From assembly GCA_001724265.1 (NCBI GenBank), contig MEDY01000029.1, forward strand, positions 1-64,000: a stretch of DNA of 64,000 nt, given 5' to 3'. Below are positions 34,417-46,700 of the stretch, piece by piece. The notes under the pieces were generated by a model, which saw nothing but the letters and a program-made list of their open reading frames with translations, was not told where the DNA came from and did not search any database. Source of the DNA: Rhizaria sp. SCN 62-66 (Eukaryota; Rhizaria, unplaced). Made by a program: the position numbers and the translations under genes. The first letter of the stretch is position 1; every line of letters begins with the position of its first letter.

Positions 34417-37075
34417 TCACCGCGGCAGGAACATCCGCACCCCGTCCATCTCGGCCGCGCGCGTATCTTGCGTCTCAACCACCACAGCCTCAGCAGCCCT
34501 CGCGACCAACTCCTCGTACCCCATGCCCACATCGCCCGCGTCGCCGCCGTAGACATCCCCGTCCCCGTCATTGGCCTCCGCATCTGTCTCCGCATCGCCG
34601 GTGCAGCCCACGCTGCCTCCGAGGGCCCCGCGCAGCCTGCGGTCCGCCTCGATCAGAACGTCGACCGTTTTGTCGCTCAGCAAGTGGCCGGACAGGAGGG
34701 CCCCGATCGCGGCAACCACGGTAGTCGTCGCCGCACTCAGCGACAGCGACCCGCCTGCTTGCCCCACATGTCCCACATGTTCCGCCACGTGTTCCGCATG
34801 TTCTGCATTAAGTCTGCCGGTACGCGGCTGTGTCGCCGTCTCCGCGCGGGGCGCGTTCATCATCGCCAGCGGGTACAGATGCGGCGGCAGCGCTGAGGCC
34901 GCGAGCGCGATATTCGCCGGCCTCGGGTTCGTGAACGTCGCCAAGAAGGGCACGGAGTCGTCACCGGCCGCGAATCCGTCGCCCCTCACGCCGCTGCCGA
35001 AACCGACGCTGCGTAGCCCCACACCATCGCCACCGGTGTCCGGCGCCTTTTTGTTGCTGTGAACACTGTTGCCGGACGCGGCGGCGGCGACGGCGGCCTC
35101 ACCGGCGGCCTCCCCCGCTACGGAGTCCAGCCACGTCAACTGCTCCCGCAGCCCCGCTTCAGCACTCACGGACTGTACCTGCGACTGTGACTGTGAGACA
35201 ACGCCCGCGGCGGCTGCGGCGTGGAGCTCTGCGACGGAGGCCATCCACTGCCACCACAGCGTCTCGTGGCTATCCAGCTGCAGCACGTCCTCCCCCGCCG
35301 CCGGCGCCGCGTCCCCCCACCCCCAGTGACCGTGAGCGGCGCCCACGGTCGCTTGGCCCGGGGACTGCGGGGCTGCGAGGCCCGCGGTGCCCAGGGCGGC
35401 CGAGGGCGGCGCGGCGTGGGCCGTGAACCACCGGTCGGCGAAGCGCAGCAGGGGCGCAAAGGCGGCCGAGGGGACGATCGCAGTCACCACCTGCGTCTGC
35501 GTCTGACTCTGAACCGCGCTCATGTTGTTATTCGCTGTGCTTGCGGGCACTGTAATGCGCGTGCGCGTGGTAGTGAGTAGAACGCGTTCAGCCGGCGACC
35601 GCGCAGGCCGCAAAGCAGCGCTATTCTGTGCATTGCTAGTGTTGATATCACTGCTGGCATTTGCATTGTTCATGATATACGTCAGCGCGGGCGACAGCAA
35701 CGCCTTCTCGCGGCGGCTCTCCGCAATCGCAGTGCGCCGCAGCGCGGCGGCGACGCGCGGCAGCAGCGCCAGCGCCTGCGCCACGCGCGTCCGAAGGTAA
35801 GCCGTCACGGCCGAAGGGGAGGTCAGCGACGCGGCGGGCGGGGCGGTGACCGTGGGTGGCGCCACCTCGCGGGGAACAAACCGCCAGAGCCCGCCCCGGG
35901 CGCCGCCGCGCGCGCGCTGCGCGCGAGGGGCTCTGCGCGACTGGTCTGCGCGTGCGTTGTTGACGGGGGGCAGCGCGGCGGCTGCCGTGGCGCAGTGCAG
36001 AGAGAGAGCCGCCGCCAGGTCAGTGTGGCCGTAGGGGGCGCCGCCCAACGCCGCAGCAAGCGCCGGCGGGGGCAGCAGGGGCGCGGCTGCGGCACGGACG
36101 CCCGGGCTCGGACTGGGCGGTGCGGGCAGGGTGGCTGTGGCGGCGGCGGCGGGGAGACAGAGGGTGAGGCCTACCGTCGAGGGCGCGTACGGGGGCAGCG
36201 CGATATTTGTCTACAATAAAGCAAAAACAAAATGATAAGAATACTTTAGAGTGTGGTGTTAATTGTTGTACAACTATCTAACGTTATATGTGAAAAAGTA
36301 ATTGTTTGGTAGAGAAAAACGTACGTGAACGTCATGCTCCAGGAGGGCGAGATAACGATCGAAGGCGCTACAGCTGCTGTTGCGGGCCAGCATCCAGCCA
36401 ACCGCTAGCAAAAGGCAGCGAGAGCCAACTGACGCAAAGAGCTCCTCGCCGGACGGGGCGAGAAACGCGATGAAGGGAGACAAAGGCTCGCCGGCAGCGC
36501 CCTGTCCCGGCTCACAGTCATCGTCAAACTCGCCTTCGCCAGTGGAGGTCGGAGAGGACGACGAGGACGACGACAGCGAGGCGCCGTGCGCGAGCCGGAA
36601 CAGAAAACGCGCGGTGGGCGTCTCGCGCGCGGGCCCGTAATGCTGTGCGGCCGCGATGGCGTGTGCGGGGTCGCGCGGCGTGGCGACGGCGGCGTCGAGC
36701 AACCCCCACTGCAGGAGGTGGGCGCGCACGAACAGCGCCGCCGCCGCATCGGACCGCCGGGTGCGCCAGGCGCGCTCGAGGCCGCTGCAGACGGCGCCGT
36801 CGGGCGGAGCTAACGCGCGGTCCCAGCACGAAGGCGCGTAGTCGGTGAGGTGGAGCAGGGTTTGGCCGTGCAGGACGCGCCAGAGCGGGAGTGTGACGTC
36901 GGGCGAGAGGTTGTTGAACTTGGCCTGGCGCAACGTCTCGGGAGACACGTTATCGATCCCAAAGCGGGAGAGTAACTAGCATACGTAAGAAATTGTCGGT
37001 TTAATAGCAGCCATATTGGGCACACTGTTGTTGACGGACAGTTCACGGAGATATACTTACTTCAATTCGAATCAT
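34417..37075 (-). CDS. TEDC1: TEDC1-like centriolar tubulin-complex protein
   Basis: Spliced CDS complement(join(34417..36210,36325..36975,37061..37075)), 819 residues, stop TGA. Introns are 85 and 114 bp (donors GTAAGT and GTACGT), phase 0. The short first exon encodes MIRIE; the start at 37075 is the only ATG before an upstream stop. The N-terminal block FGIDNVSPETLRQAKFNN, then LPLWRVLH, and the later CLLLAVGWMLARN and FDRYLALLEHDVH match my recollection of the TEDC1 (C14orf80) N-terminal domain (SPE..R.AKF, LW.LL, LLALSWLLAR). TEDC1 with TEDC2 and delta- and epsilon-tubulin stabilises centriolar triplet microtubules. Lengths differ: human TEDC1 is roughly half this size. The extra length is Ala/Ser-rich sequence and a C-terminal region with a repeated His-Val motif. 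Assignment is by motif, so moderate. Confidence 0.65.
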
Positions 37076-37299
37076 CAGGGCGCCCACCCGTTGCCGGTCC
37101 ACTACCGGCCGAACCGGCGACTCTTCGCGCCCAAAGCTATTGCAAACTTTGGTTACAAATAACTCGTTCGCATCACCGCCAACTTAACTTCTACTGATTT
37201 GCTGGGATTTAAATCTTACTTTTGTTTACTATCCTTTAATAATTATCTCACTGTCTCTGTTTCCATTGTTATTTTTGCATCTGCAGACCGGCGCCCCCG
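37076..37299. promoter_or_regulatory. divergent promoter region (TEDC1-like / acidic protein)
   Basis: The 224 bp between divergent starts. A T-rich tract followed by CATCTGCAG about 15 bases before the ATG at 37300 looks like a 3' splice site, so the plus-strand gene may have a 5'-UTR intron. Confidence 0.4.
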
Positions 37300-40200
37300 A
37301 TGGATTCCGTCGCGGAAGTCGCAGGTCCTCAACCGGACGTTGATCCACCCCAAAATCAAGATCCGACAGACTCCTCATCGTCCTCGAGTGTTCAGCCTAT
37401 CTCTATGGTACGTATACACGATGGTTACGTCTACACGCGCGTATCCTAATGCGCCTATCGCTGCCGCGCTCAACCCTCCTTCGTTCTAACTTCTACTCCC
37501 ACTCACCTTGCTCATCTGTTGCTATCGTCGATCATGTTCCTCTATATTGAATAACCATGTGTAGCTTGACGACGAGGCTTTGCTTAACAAGTACGCCCCC
37601 ATGATCGAGGACTCTGACGATGAGCTCGGTCTCAGTCGCCTGGCTTCCTCCTCATCAAGCTCCTCCGCATCTGCCTCTGCATCTGCCTCGGCGTCAGTTC
37701 GCTTTAACGACGACGATGGTGGCGATGATTACAGCAGCGAGCGCAAGTCTGCTGCCCGCTCTATGCGCGACCACGACGATGGCTACGACAGCAACACAAA
37801 GAGTAAGAGCGACAAGAAGGACAAGAAAGACAAAAAGGACAAAAAGGATAAGAAGGACAAGAAGAACAAGAAGGACGCCGTCGGCCCCGCCGCCGCTGCC
37901 GCCCCAAAGCCGCGCACCGTCAAGACCTTCAGCGGCCGCTCTCGCACCGAGCTCGCCGCGCTCCACAAGCCGCCCGCCGCAGACGGCTCTGCAAGCTCCA
38001 CCACGACCACGTCCACTAGCACTGCCGGTACAACCAGCAAGAGCACAGCGGCGCCGCCCAAGGCCCCGCGCCGTGCGACCTCGCTCGTCAGCAAAGAGGA
38101 CGATGATGACGATGCTGGCCTGAGCACGCGGGACCTCATCCGCGACACCAAGCTCACGGTCCTCACAACCGCGGCCGCGCCCGCCAAGCCGCTCGTGGGT
38201 TCTTTTTTTGCGAGTCTCCGCGCGCAGACGACTAACCTCGCGGTCAAGACGCGCTCCGTGGTGGACGAAGAGCTGTTCCCCGAGCTCAAGGCCAAGCGGC
38301 TGCGCGACGAGAAGCGTCAGAAGCGCGCCGCCGTCTATGAGCGCCGCAAGGCGCGGCTGGAGCGGCAGCGGCGGCGCGCGATGGCCAAGGTCGTGTCAGA
38401 GGCCAGGATGGCGCGCGCGCTCGCGGTCGCCGTGGCCAAGGCGAGCTCCGCTGCCGACGGTAGCGGCGGCGAGGGCGTGAATGTGGCGGCGACGGCGGCG
38501 GCGGCGATGGCCAGTGTGGCGCTGGGCAGCAGCTCTAGCGGCAACGGCGGCGGCGGTATGATTGCGCTTGACATGACCGACAGCGACGACGACGACGACG
38601 GCGACGACAGCGATGACGATGACGATGTTGTTCTTGCCATTGACCACTCTGCTCCGAGCAAGGCTACTAAGGATGACGTCAACACAACTTCTACAGACTC
38701 TGCGAGCGCGAGCGACAACCCGCTGACTGAGACTGACTCCAGTGGCTTTAGCTCTAGCTCTAGTGCCAGCGCCAGTGCCAGTGCCAGCGCCAGCGCCAGT
38801 GCAAGTGCAAGTGCCAGTGCTGACGTCGTTGACCTAACGGACTCAGCCAAGGCTAAGGGCGACGACGGTGGCGACTTCTCTGTCTCTCGCTCGAGCGTCT
38901 TCGCTCGTGGTGGGTTCGACTCTATTATGGGCATTAGTACTGACTCATCGAAGCCCTCTACAGCGAAATCTAACTCTAACGTCAACAACGATAGTGTTAG
39001 CTCCAGTGCCAGCGTCAGTGCGACGGACGCTGCGAGTGCTGACTCGGCCGCTGCATCTGCCTCTGCAAAGCGCGACAGTATGATGTACAAGACCCGTAAC
39101 CCGTGGGAGCAGCGCACGGTGAAGCAGGCGGACACGGAGGACGAATGGAGCGACACGTCGGACGCCTTTTCCGGTCTGTCGGACAGCGACGGCGAGTACG
39201 ACGAGTCTCGCTATGACGAGGGCGACGGCGACGATGACGAAGATGAGAGTTAGTACGACGAGGACGAGGTCGGAGCGCACCGGTGGGCATCTGACTCGGG
39301 CTCCGACGAAGACGACGACGACGAGGACAACGAAGGCGACGATGAGGACGCTGAGGAAGAGGCCGTGATCGTCGACGCCGACGGCATCGCTATCCCGCGC
39401 GACAACGTCAACAGTAGCAAGAGCGACGGCATGGACGAGGAGCAAAAGGCCGCTAAGGCACGCTTCATGGACCTCGCAGCCGTCGAGTCGGGCTCTGACG
39501 CGGAGGCTGGCGAGGACTCGGACTCCAACCTCATCTCTGACGCAGAGACCAACGCTGCGAAGTCGAAGTCGACCAAGAAGATTTCGAACGCGGACTCCAG
39601 CTCCAGCTCGGCCTCTGCTGCTGCTGGCTCTGGTGCTGAGTTGACTGCCTCTGTCTCTGCGTCTCAGTCCGAGTCCAAGGATGCTGATGACACCGAGAAC
39701 AAGTCAGTCTCTGATGTCAACGCTAGCGCGAGCAGTAACAGTGAGTTCTTGTCTCCCTTCGCCCCTGTCACTGGCTCTGACGCGCTCCCAGACAAGAAGA
39801 AGGCGTCGATTCTCGAGACTGTGCGTTCCATGCCCACAGTCACTGGTGGCTTCACTTCCGACGACCTCGATCGCGAGCAGGCCGAGCAGGCCAAGAAGGC
39901 CAAGAAGGCCGCTAAGCTTGCCCGCCGCCGCCGCGCCAAGGGCAACATCGATGGCCTGATCGCTGAGGAGGACGACGACGAGGCTGGCGAGGAAGGCTCT
40001 GGCAGTAACGGCGACGACGACGCTGACGACGATGACGAGGTTGACAGCGAGGCTGATGCCGAAAACGATGGTGACGACGATGCTAAGAACACCAAGCCCG
40101 TCAAGCCGTACTCGAAGAACGAGGCGTACAACGCCGCGATGGCCGAGTTCTCCGCCGCGGGCGCCGCCAAGCTGCCGATGCGCCGTGAGGCCGAGAGCAG

Positions 40201-42984
40201 CAACAGCAGCAGCAGCAGCGGCGAGAGCGAGACGGACGACGACAGCGCCGAGGCGCGCGCGCACCGGATGTACCTGGCTTCGCTGCACGGACTGGACAAG
40301 GCAGCCGCGGGCGCCAGTGACCGCGCGCGCAGCCGGCTCGTAGACGACGCGGCTGACCTCTCCGACGGCGACGGTGGCGTCGACGGCGCGGGCGCGGCAG
40401 GCGACGACAGTGACGCTGCCGAAGAGGAGATCGACGAGCAGGAGCGCGCCGCGATGGAGCAGTTCCTCACGGTCAAGACGGACGGCACGCGCGAGGGCGA
40501 CGAGCGCGGCCGGCGCGTGGTGCAGGCGCACGACATCCTCGACGAGGAGGAGGAGGTCGACGCAATGATGCAGCACATCAACAGCCGGCGCCGGCAGAAC
40601 GACGGCAGCGCCGACGACGGGCGTGAGGGCCAGACGCGCGCCGAGGAGCTGATGCGCAAGTACGGTGTGTCGTGGCGCGACTACGAGTACGATGAGAACG
40701 ACGACGAGGCCGCAGGCATCAAGGGCAACAAGGCGGCGGAGCGGGCGGTGCGCGCGACCGAACACATGCTCGGGGAGGGCCACAAGCTGCTGTCCTGGCA
40801 AAAGCGGCTTATCGCCGCCGGTGAAGACGTCAAGAACGAGACGCGCAAAAACCACGGCCACGACTTAGAGCTCTTCTTTGACGACGACGAGGACACTGCA
40901 GCGAATGGAACGGGCGCGGGCGCAAGCATCCCGAACACGGCGAGTGTCGACGCCGTCAGCAGTGGCGGCGCTGAGATGGGTGACGATGACGATGTCGTCG
41001 TGATCGACAGCGACGACAACAATACCGGTGCGGATGCTACCGGTGCTGCTGGTAAAAGCTCTGGCAAGAAGATCAGTCGGCGCAAGGCTGCCCGCCGGCA
41101 GATGCGCAAGCTGCGCCGGCGCAAGCAGAAGCGCGTCGTCGACGAAGACGGCAACATCGTTGACGGGTCCAACTCCGAAGACAACGACATCAGCGGCGAC
41201 GACGATGATGAGGACAACGGTAACAGCGACGACGATGACGACACCGACGTCGAGGCGGAGACCGCCGGCAGCGCGCGGAAGACCCGGGCTGAGGCCCGCG
41301 AGGACGCGCTCTTCAGCGGCGAGATCCCCCTCGTCGACCTGCTTCCGCTGGCGCCGAGCGCAGTCACGGATCCCGACGGACACGCGCGGTTCATGGCTCG
41401 ATACCGCGCCAAGGAGCGCGAGCTGAAGGAGCGGGAGGCGCATATGCACCTCTCGCTCGGCCTCATGAGCGACGAGATGGCCTATGGCGGCGCGGCGGGG
41501 GCGACGCTGCTTGACGTGCTTTCGCCGTTGGCTGCACTTGAAGACAGGACAGGTACGAGCGAAAAACAGAGTCAACAAACGAAACTTAAAGGGCCTTCTC
41601 ATGCTTGTGATATTTGTTATTTCTTCGCAATATTCATTGTACTCACTCACTTGTTTCCCTCCCTTTTTTTGCCTCTTGCTCGCTCTCAGGCGTCTCCCGG
41701 TCGCTCTCAATGACCGCACTCGCCCGTTCCCGGTCTTTCGTCACCTCTAACGCCAGCAACAACAACGCTGCCGACAGTGCAAGTGCAAATAGCACCCCGG
41801 TCTCGCCTCCCAACAGCGTCACGAGCCCGACGGACGCCTCGACCGCCGCCGCCCCTCTGAACGGTGGCAATGTGAGCGCCGCCTCAAGCTTCAATAGTTT
41901 CGGCGGCGCCACTGCAGTCGGTCTCACCCGTGTCGCGTCGTCGCTGCTGCCGCGCAACGCAAGCTCGCTTTCCGCGCTGCCCGCCTCGGCCGCCGCGGGC
42001 GCGGGCGCGTCCGTCATGTCCCCCACAAGCACTCTCCCCGGCGCCGGCGGCAGCAGCAACGGCAGCGGTAACGCGGCAGGCGTGGCCGGCGGCGGCGTGG
42101 CCCGGAGCAAGAGGGCGGTCATTCTCGCGCGCGACTTCTCTGTTGCGCCCGTGAATGACTCCCTGTCGTCGCATGGCGCCTCTGGGGACGGCTTCGCTGT
42201 GCCCCGTGGCCGCGGAGGCAACGCCAACGCTACTAACAACGCTAGTGCGAATAGCACTGGCAGTGCTGCCGCGAGCTTTGACGACTTTGACAGCTTCGGG
42301 GCCAACATCCGCGGTGCTGCAACGCACAACAACAGCGGCAGCAATGCGGCTAGCGCGACTGCGACCGCGAAGAACCAGAGCAACAATGCTGGCGGTCAAA
42401 TGAAGCGCCCCGCTGCCGTCGCCGCTGGCAGCAACAACAGCAACAACAACACCAACACCACCGCGAACAACGCGGCTGCCAACGCTGCCCAAGGTGACGC
42501 CAAGCGTGCCCGCAAGGCCGCCCCCGCCGCCACCGCGGCCACTGCGGCCCGCGTGCGCGCCAACAACGCCCTCGGCGCAAGCATGGCTCCACCCAGCGCC
42601 GTCCCGAGCTCCAACTCCGCCAACAGCAGCTTCGGCGGCCTGACGCGGTCCCACAGCGTGCTGGGGTCTTTTAAGGAGACCTTCAACTCGGGCGCGGGTC
42701 GGTCCTTTGGCGCGTTCACGGCGATTGACAGTCTGGAGGCCAGTCTGACCGTCTCGCGGGCAGCCACCAGCCTCAGTGCAATGATGCAGCCGGGACAAAA
42801 CGCACATAACTCCCAAAAGACAGCTGGAAATGCGTCCGTCGGCGTGACTGTGGGCGCGGAACGGCCGGCGATGGCGGGAGTGGCTGCGGCCGGGGCTGGG
42901 GCGGTGATGGGCCGGCCTGCCCTCACGGCTACGAAGAGTATGTCGCTTAAGTCGGTGCTTAAGGGCACCGCGCAGCCCAAGTAA
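37300..42984 (+). CDS. large acidic nuclear protein, possibly Claspin/Mrc1-like; contains one in-frame TAG
   Basis: Spliced CDS join(37300..37407,37565..41552,41690..42984), 1796 residues counting TAG at codon 599, stop TAA. Introns are 157 and 137 bp (donors GTACGT and GTACGA). After MDSVAEVAGPQPD comes LDDEALLNKYAPMIEDSDDE, then a KKDKKDKK run, a basic helix (ELKAKRLRDEKRQKRAAVYE) and long Asp/Glu and Ser/Ala repeats. The mid-region AEELMRKYGVSWRDYEYDEN, followed by basic helices and a DLELFFDDDED block, loosely resembles the Mrc1-like domain of Claspin/Mrc1, a replication-fork checkpoint mediator. This is a weak match. The C-terminal exon has SLSMTALARSRSFV, then Asn/Ala/Ser runs with a basic patch. 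A chromatin or histone-binding acidic protein is an alternative. The TAG at 39251 is followed by about 1200 further codons in the same frame. Confidence 0.75.
39251..39253 (+). other. in-frame TAG read as sense (codon 599)
   Basis: Context is DEDES-TAG-YDEDEVG within one acidic tract that continues on both sides in the same frame. Confidence 0.78.
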
Positions 42985-43793
42985 GCGTCTGAAAAGCGTT
43001 TGTGGTGGAACGATTATCTAGTATAAAACAAGCAATACAGCTTAATTCACTATTATTTTATCAAATCCTATGTTGAATACGTTTATTATTTATCACATTA
43101 TGTTTTCAGCACATCCATGCATCGCTACTGCGAGGTATCTCGGGAAATGCTTTGCAACAGCTGAAATCTGTTATCTCGGCGCTCAGGCGCGTGTCTTTTG
43201 GCAGTCCGCTCGCGTGCCTTTTGGTTCGTGTGAATCGTCTTGCACCTCACGTCATGCTGATGAAGCCGGATATGATATCTGTGTTTAGGGACTGCGTAGA
43301 GTGAAGATTCAGTTTTAATTTGCTTTATGCCACTTCACGAAGTTTGGAAGGCGTCACAGACGTTCTCCGCTGGGCCAGCTCGTCTAACCTCCGACTGTGC
43401 CATCCAAACGAGGATAGGTCTCATGCGACTGACCAAGACGTCAGAAGCGTCTTCCCATAGTATACTTAGGATGTATTATAGGCGTTGTTTGTGCAGCGGA
43501 CGTTCAACTCATCTTAAACTGTGCCTGACCATCCACACGAGAGCACGTGCTGAGCCGACACTCCCGAGGGTGTGGTCGTCTCTAGCCTGCCCGCGCTATC
43601 GTGCCCCAAAGTTCCGTCATATGAACGCTTCTCGCAGCGAACTCACGTCAAACCCACATATCTCACCAATTTCACTTGAATCTGCGACTTGGATTTTGTA
43701 GACCCCCCTTTCGTTCTCTCCCCCCGTCAACTCGTGCGAGTACCGACGAGGCCTCTGCTGTTGTTGCTGCCGCCAGCCCACTCGAGCTAAGCC
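42985..43793. other. spacer upstream of the bHLH gene
   Basis: About 800 bp of mixed composition. No gene is supported. A pyrimidine-rich stretch at 43700-43740 precedes the bHLH leader. Confidence 0.45.
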
Positions 43794-46700
43794 ATGCAAC
43801 ACCAGAGTCCCTACGCGACCCGTGACCAGTCGTCGGACAGCGACGATTCCGACGACGGCGCGCGCCCCCAGGGCCGCGGGTACGTTCCACCCCCACACAC
43901 TCGCCATGTCAATCAATATATCTCCCTTCTTATCTTGTGGTCTGCCAAAAACTCACGCTCTTTCATTGCATACCATTGTTTTGTCTCACAGCCGTGGCCG
44001 CGCGGCCGCCGGCGCCGGCGCCGCAGTCCCCCCTGGCGGCGCTGACGTACGCAAGCAGCGCAAGAACTCCCGCGAGCGCGCGCGCCGCCACGACCTCAAG
44101 TACCTCTTCGACATCCTCGGCACCCTGCTGGGACTCAACTCCAAGGGCAAGCCGGAAAAGTACACGGTGCTGAACGAGGCAATCATGACCATCACGACGC
44201 TGCGCAAGCAGGTTGACGAGCTTAAGGCCGAGAAGGCCGAGGCGCGGATGGACCTCTCGCGCCTCACCACCCTGCTGTCGGCGGCGCAGAACCAGCAGCA
44301 GACGCCCGGCGGCGGCATGGTGTCGGCCACGCACGCCGCCTCCGTCGCTGCCGCGGCCGGCGCCGCCGGCAGTAATGTCTCCGGCGCCGCCGCTGCTGCC
44401 GCCGCAGCAGCCGCCGCGGGCGCCAGCCATCACCACCACCACGGGGCGCACGGCCACAGCCACGGTCACGGCCAATCGGCCTCCGCCGCCGCAGGGCTGT
44501 CGGTGACATCCGCGACCGGCGCACCAGTGGCTGTCCCGCTCAGTTCCACCGCGGCCGCGGGCGGCGTCTACGGAAATGGCCTTGACATGGGCGTCGGTGT
44601 CGGTGTGGGCTCTGCGCCGCACTCGGCTGCCATGCCTACGGGGCTGCCGCTGGGGCCGCAGCTGCACAGCACCACGGCCACGGCCGCCGCGCCCGCATCC
44701 ATGTCCGCGGCCACGGCCGGCGGCGGCAACATGCTCAGCAGCCTTGCCGCCGCCGCCGCCGCCGCGGGCTCCGGCGTGGGACCGAGCAGCAGCACCGCGT
44801 TCGGCAACGTCAGCAGCGGCATGGGCACGGGCATGGTCAACACCACGGGGATCCGCTTCGGCATGCCTGGGGCCGGCGCCGCCACTGCGACTGGCGCCGC
44901 TCTGGGCGCCGGCGGTGCGCACGGTCCTCATCTGCAGCACGCCGGCGCCCACGGTCACTCGGCCGCCCACGGTCACCTCGCTCACGGTCACTCGGCCCAC
45001 GGCCACGGCCACGGCCACCACGCCGGCGTGCACGGCCACTCGGTGGCGGGCCACCACAATCACCACGGCCACCACGGTGCGGCCGGCTCGGTCATGTCCG
45101 AGACCTCGCCCGCGGGCGTCGCGGGCGCCCTCCCGGCCACCACGCCAGGTACGATCACAACTTTGAACACTGATATATCTGGATATCATATGCATACTAA
45201 AACTAGTGTATTAAATTCTCGTATAGTTTGCTAGTATCTCGTTTTGTCTTCTTTCTTTCTAAAATACTCACATATACCTTTCAAATTTTCTCTTTTATCC
45301 ATAATGTAGGCGGTTTGCTCTCTAACCTTGCGGCCATGCCCGGCTCCTCCCTCTCGCTAGGTCCCGGCTCACTCGCCGGCGCGGGCGGCCTCAACAGCGC
45401 CACCAACGCGGGCGCCACGCCCCAGGGCTTTGGCTCCAGCGCCTACAACGCCTTCTCCGTTGGCAACGTCAACATCAACAGCAACAGCGGCAGTGGCAGC
45501 GGCGGCGGTGGCGTCGCGCCCCCCATCTCGCCTACCAACGGCTCCGCGCTGGGTGGCCTGACGCTGGGCGTCGGCCAGATGTCGCTCGCGCACTCCCAGG
45601 GCGCCGCGGGCTCCGTCGCCGCCGCCGCCGGTGGCATGGGTGCCATGGGCGTCGCGCGCGGCGCAGGCGGCTACTCTGGGCTCGGCCTCGTCGGGTCCGG
45701 CTCCGGCAGCAACCTCCGCGGCTCCCCTGGCGCGACCTCGAGTCTCGGGGTCGGCGTCGGCGGGCTCGGCGCTGGGCTGGGCGCCGGTCTCGGAACCGGG
45801 CTCAGCGCCGGCAGCGCGCTCGGCTACGGCGGCAGCGGGAACCTACAGCTCAAGCTCGGCCAGTCCACCAGCGTCGGCGCGCTCGGCGGCGGCGGCGCGG
45901 CCATGGGCAGCACCAACAGTCTTGGCATCGGGCTCAGCAGCGGCAACATCGGTGCCGGCGCTGGCCTTGGCGGCGGCGGTGGAGGCGGAGGCGGTGGAGG
46001 AGGAGGCGGAGGCAGCGGCGGCTTTGGCGCGTACTCGCTAGTTGGCGGCTACGGCGGCGCGCACGGCAGCACGGGCGCGCTGGCCGCGGGCGGGCTGAGC
46101 GTGAACCCCAGCGCCAACACCGGTATCAGCACCGGCGCGGGCGCGGGTGTCGCTGGCGCCGGCGGCAACATGTTTATGTCTGCTTCGACGCCGCACCACC
46201 ACACGCACTCGCTGGCGCAGGGCAACGCGGCGACCGGCAACTCGGCCGGGGTGAATGTGAACAACAACTCTGCTGCAGCGGTGAGTTTAAACGGGGCGAG
46301 CGGTGAGGTCAGCAAGGGGGACTTCATCGCTGTGACAGACAGCGCTCGCACTGCCAACACCGGCAGTGACAACACGGGTGCAACTCTTAACAACAACATC
46401 AACTACAACTACAACAACAACAACAATGCCAATTGCAACAGCAATAGCAACAAAGGTGCGGCGAATGGCACGATGTGTGACGAGGCCAAGTCAGCGTATG
46501 ACGACGCCGCCATGCGTAACGACAACCACACGTAGCAATATGACGATAGCGCAACGACGACGACGTACACGACGGCTATGACGTCATCAAACACGCCCGC
46601 GAACGCTCATCACACCCAACAGCAGCCGCAACAGCAGCAGTACGACGTGAGCGGCCGCGCCGCGTACGAAGCGCACATCGCCGCGCTGGAGCAGCGCCTG

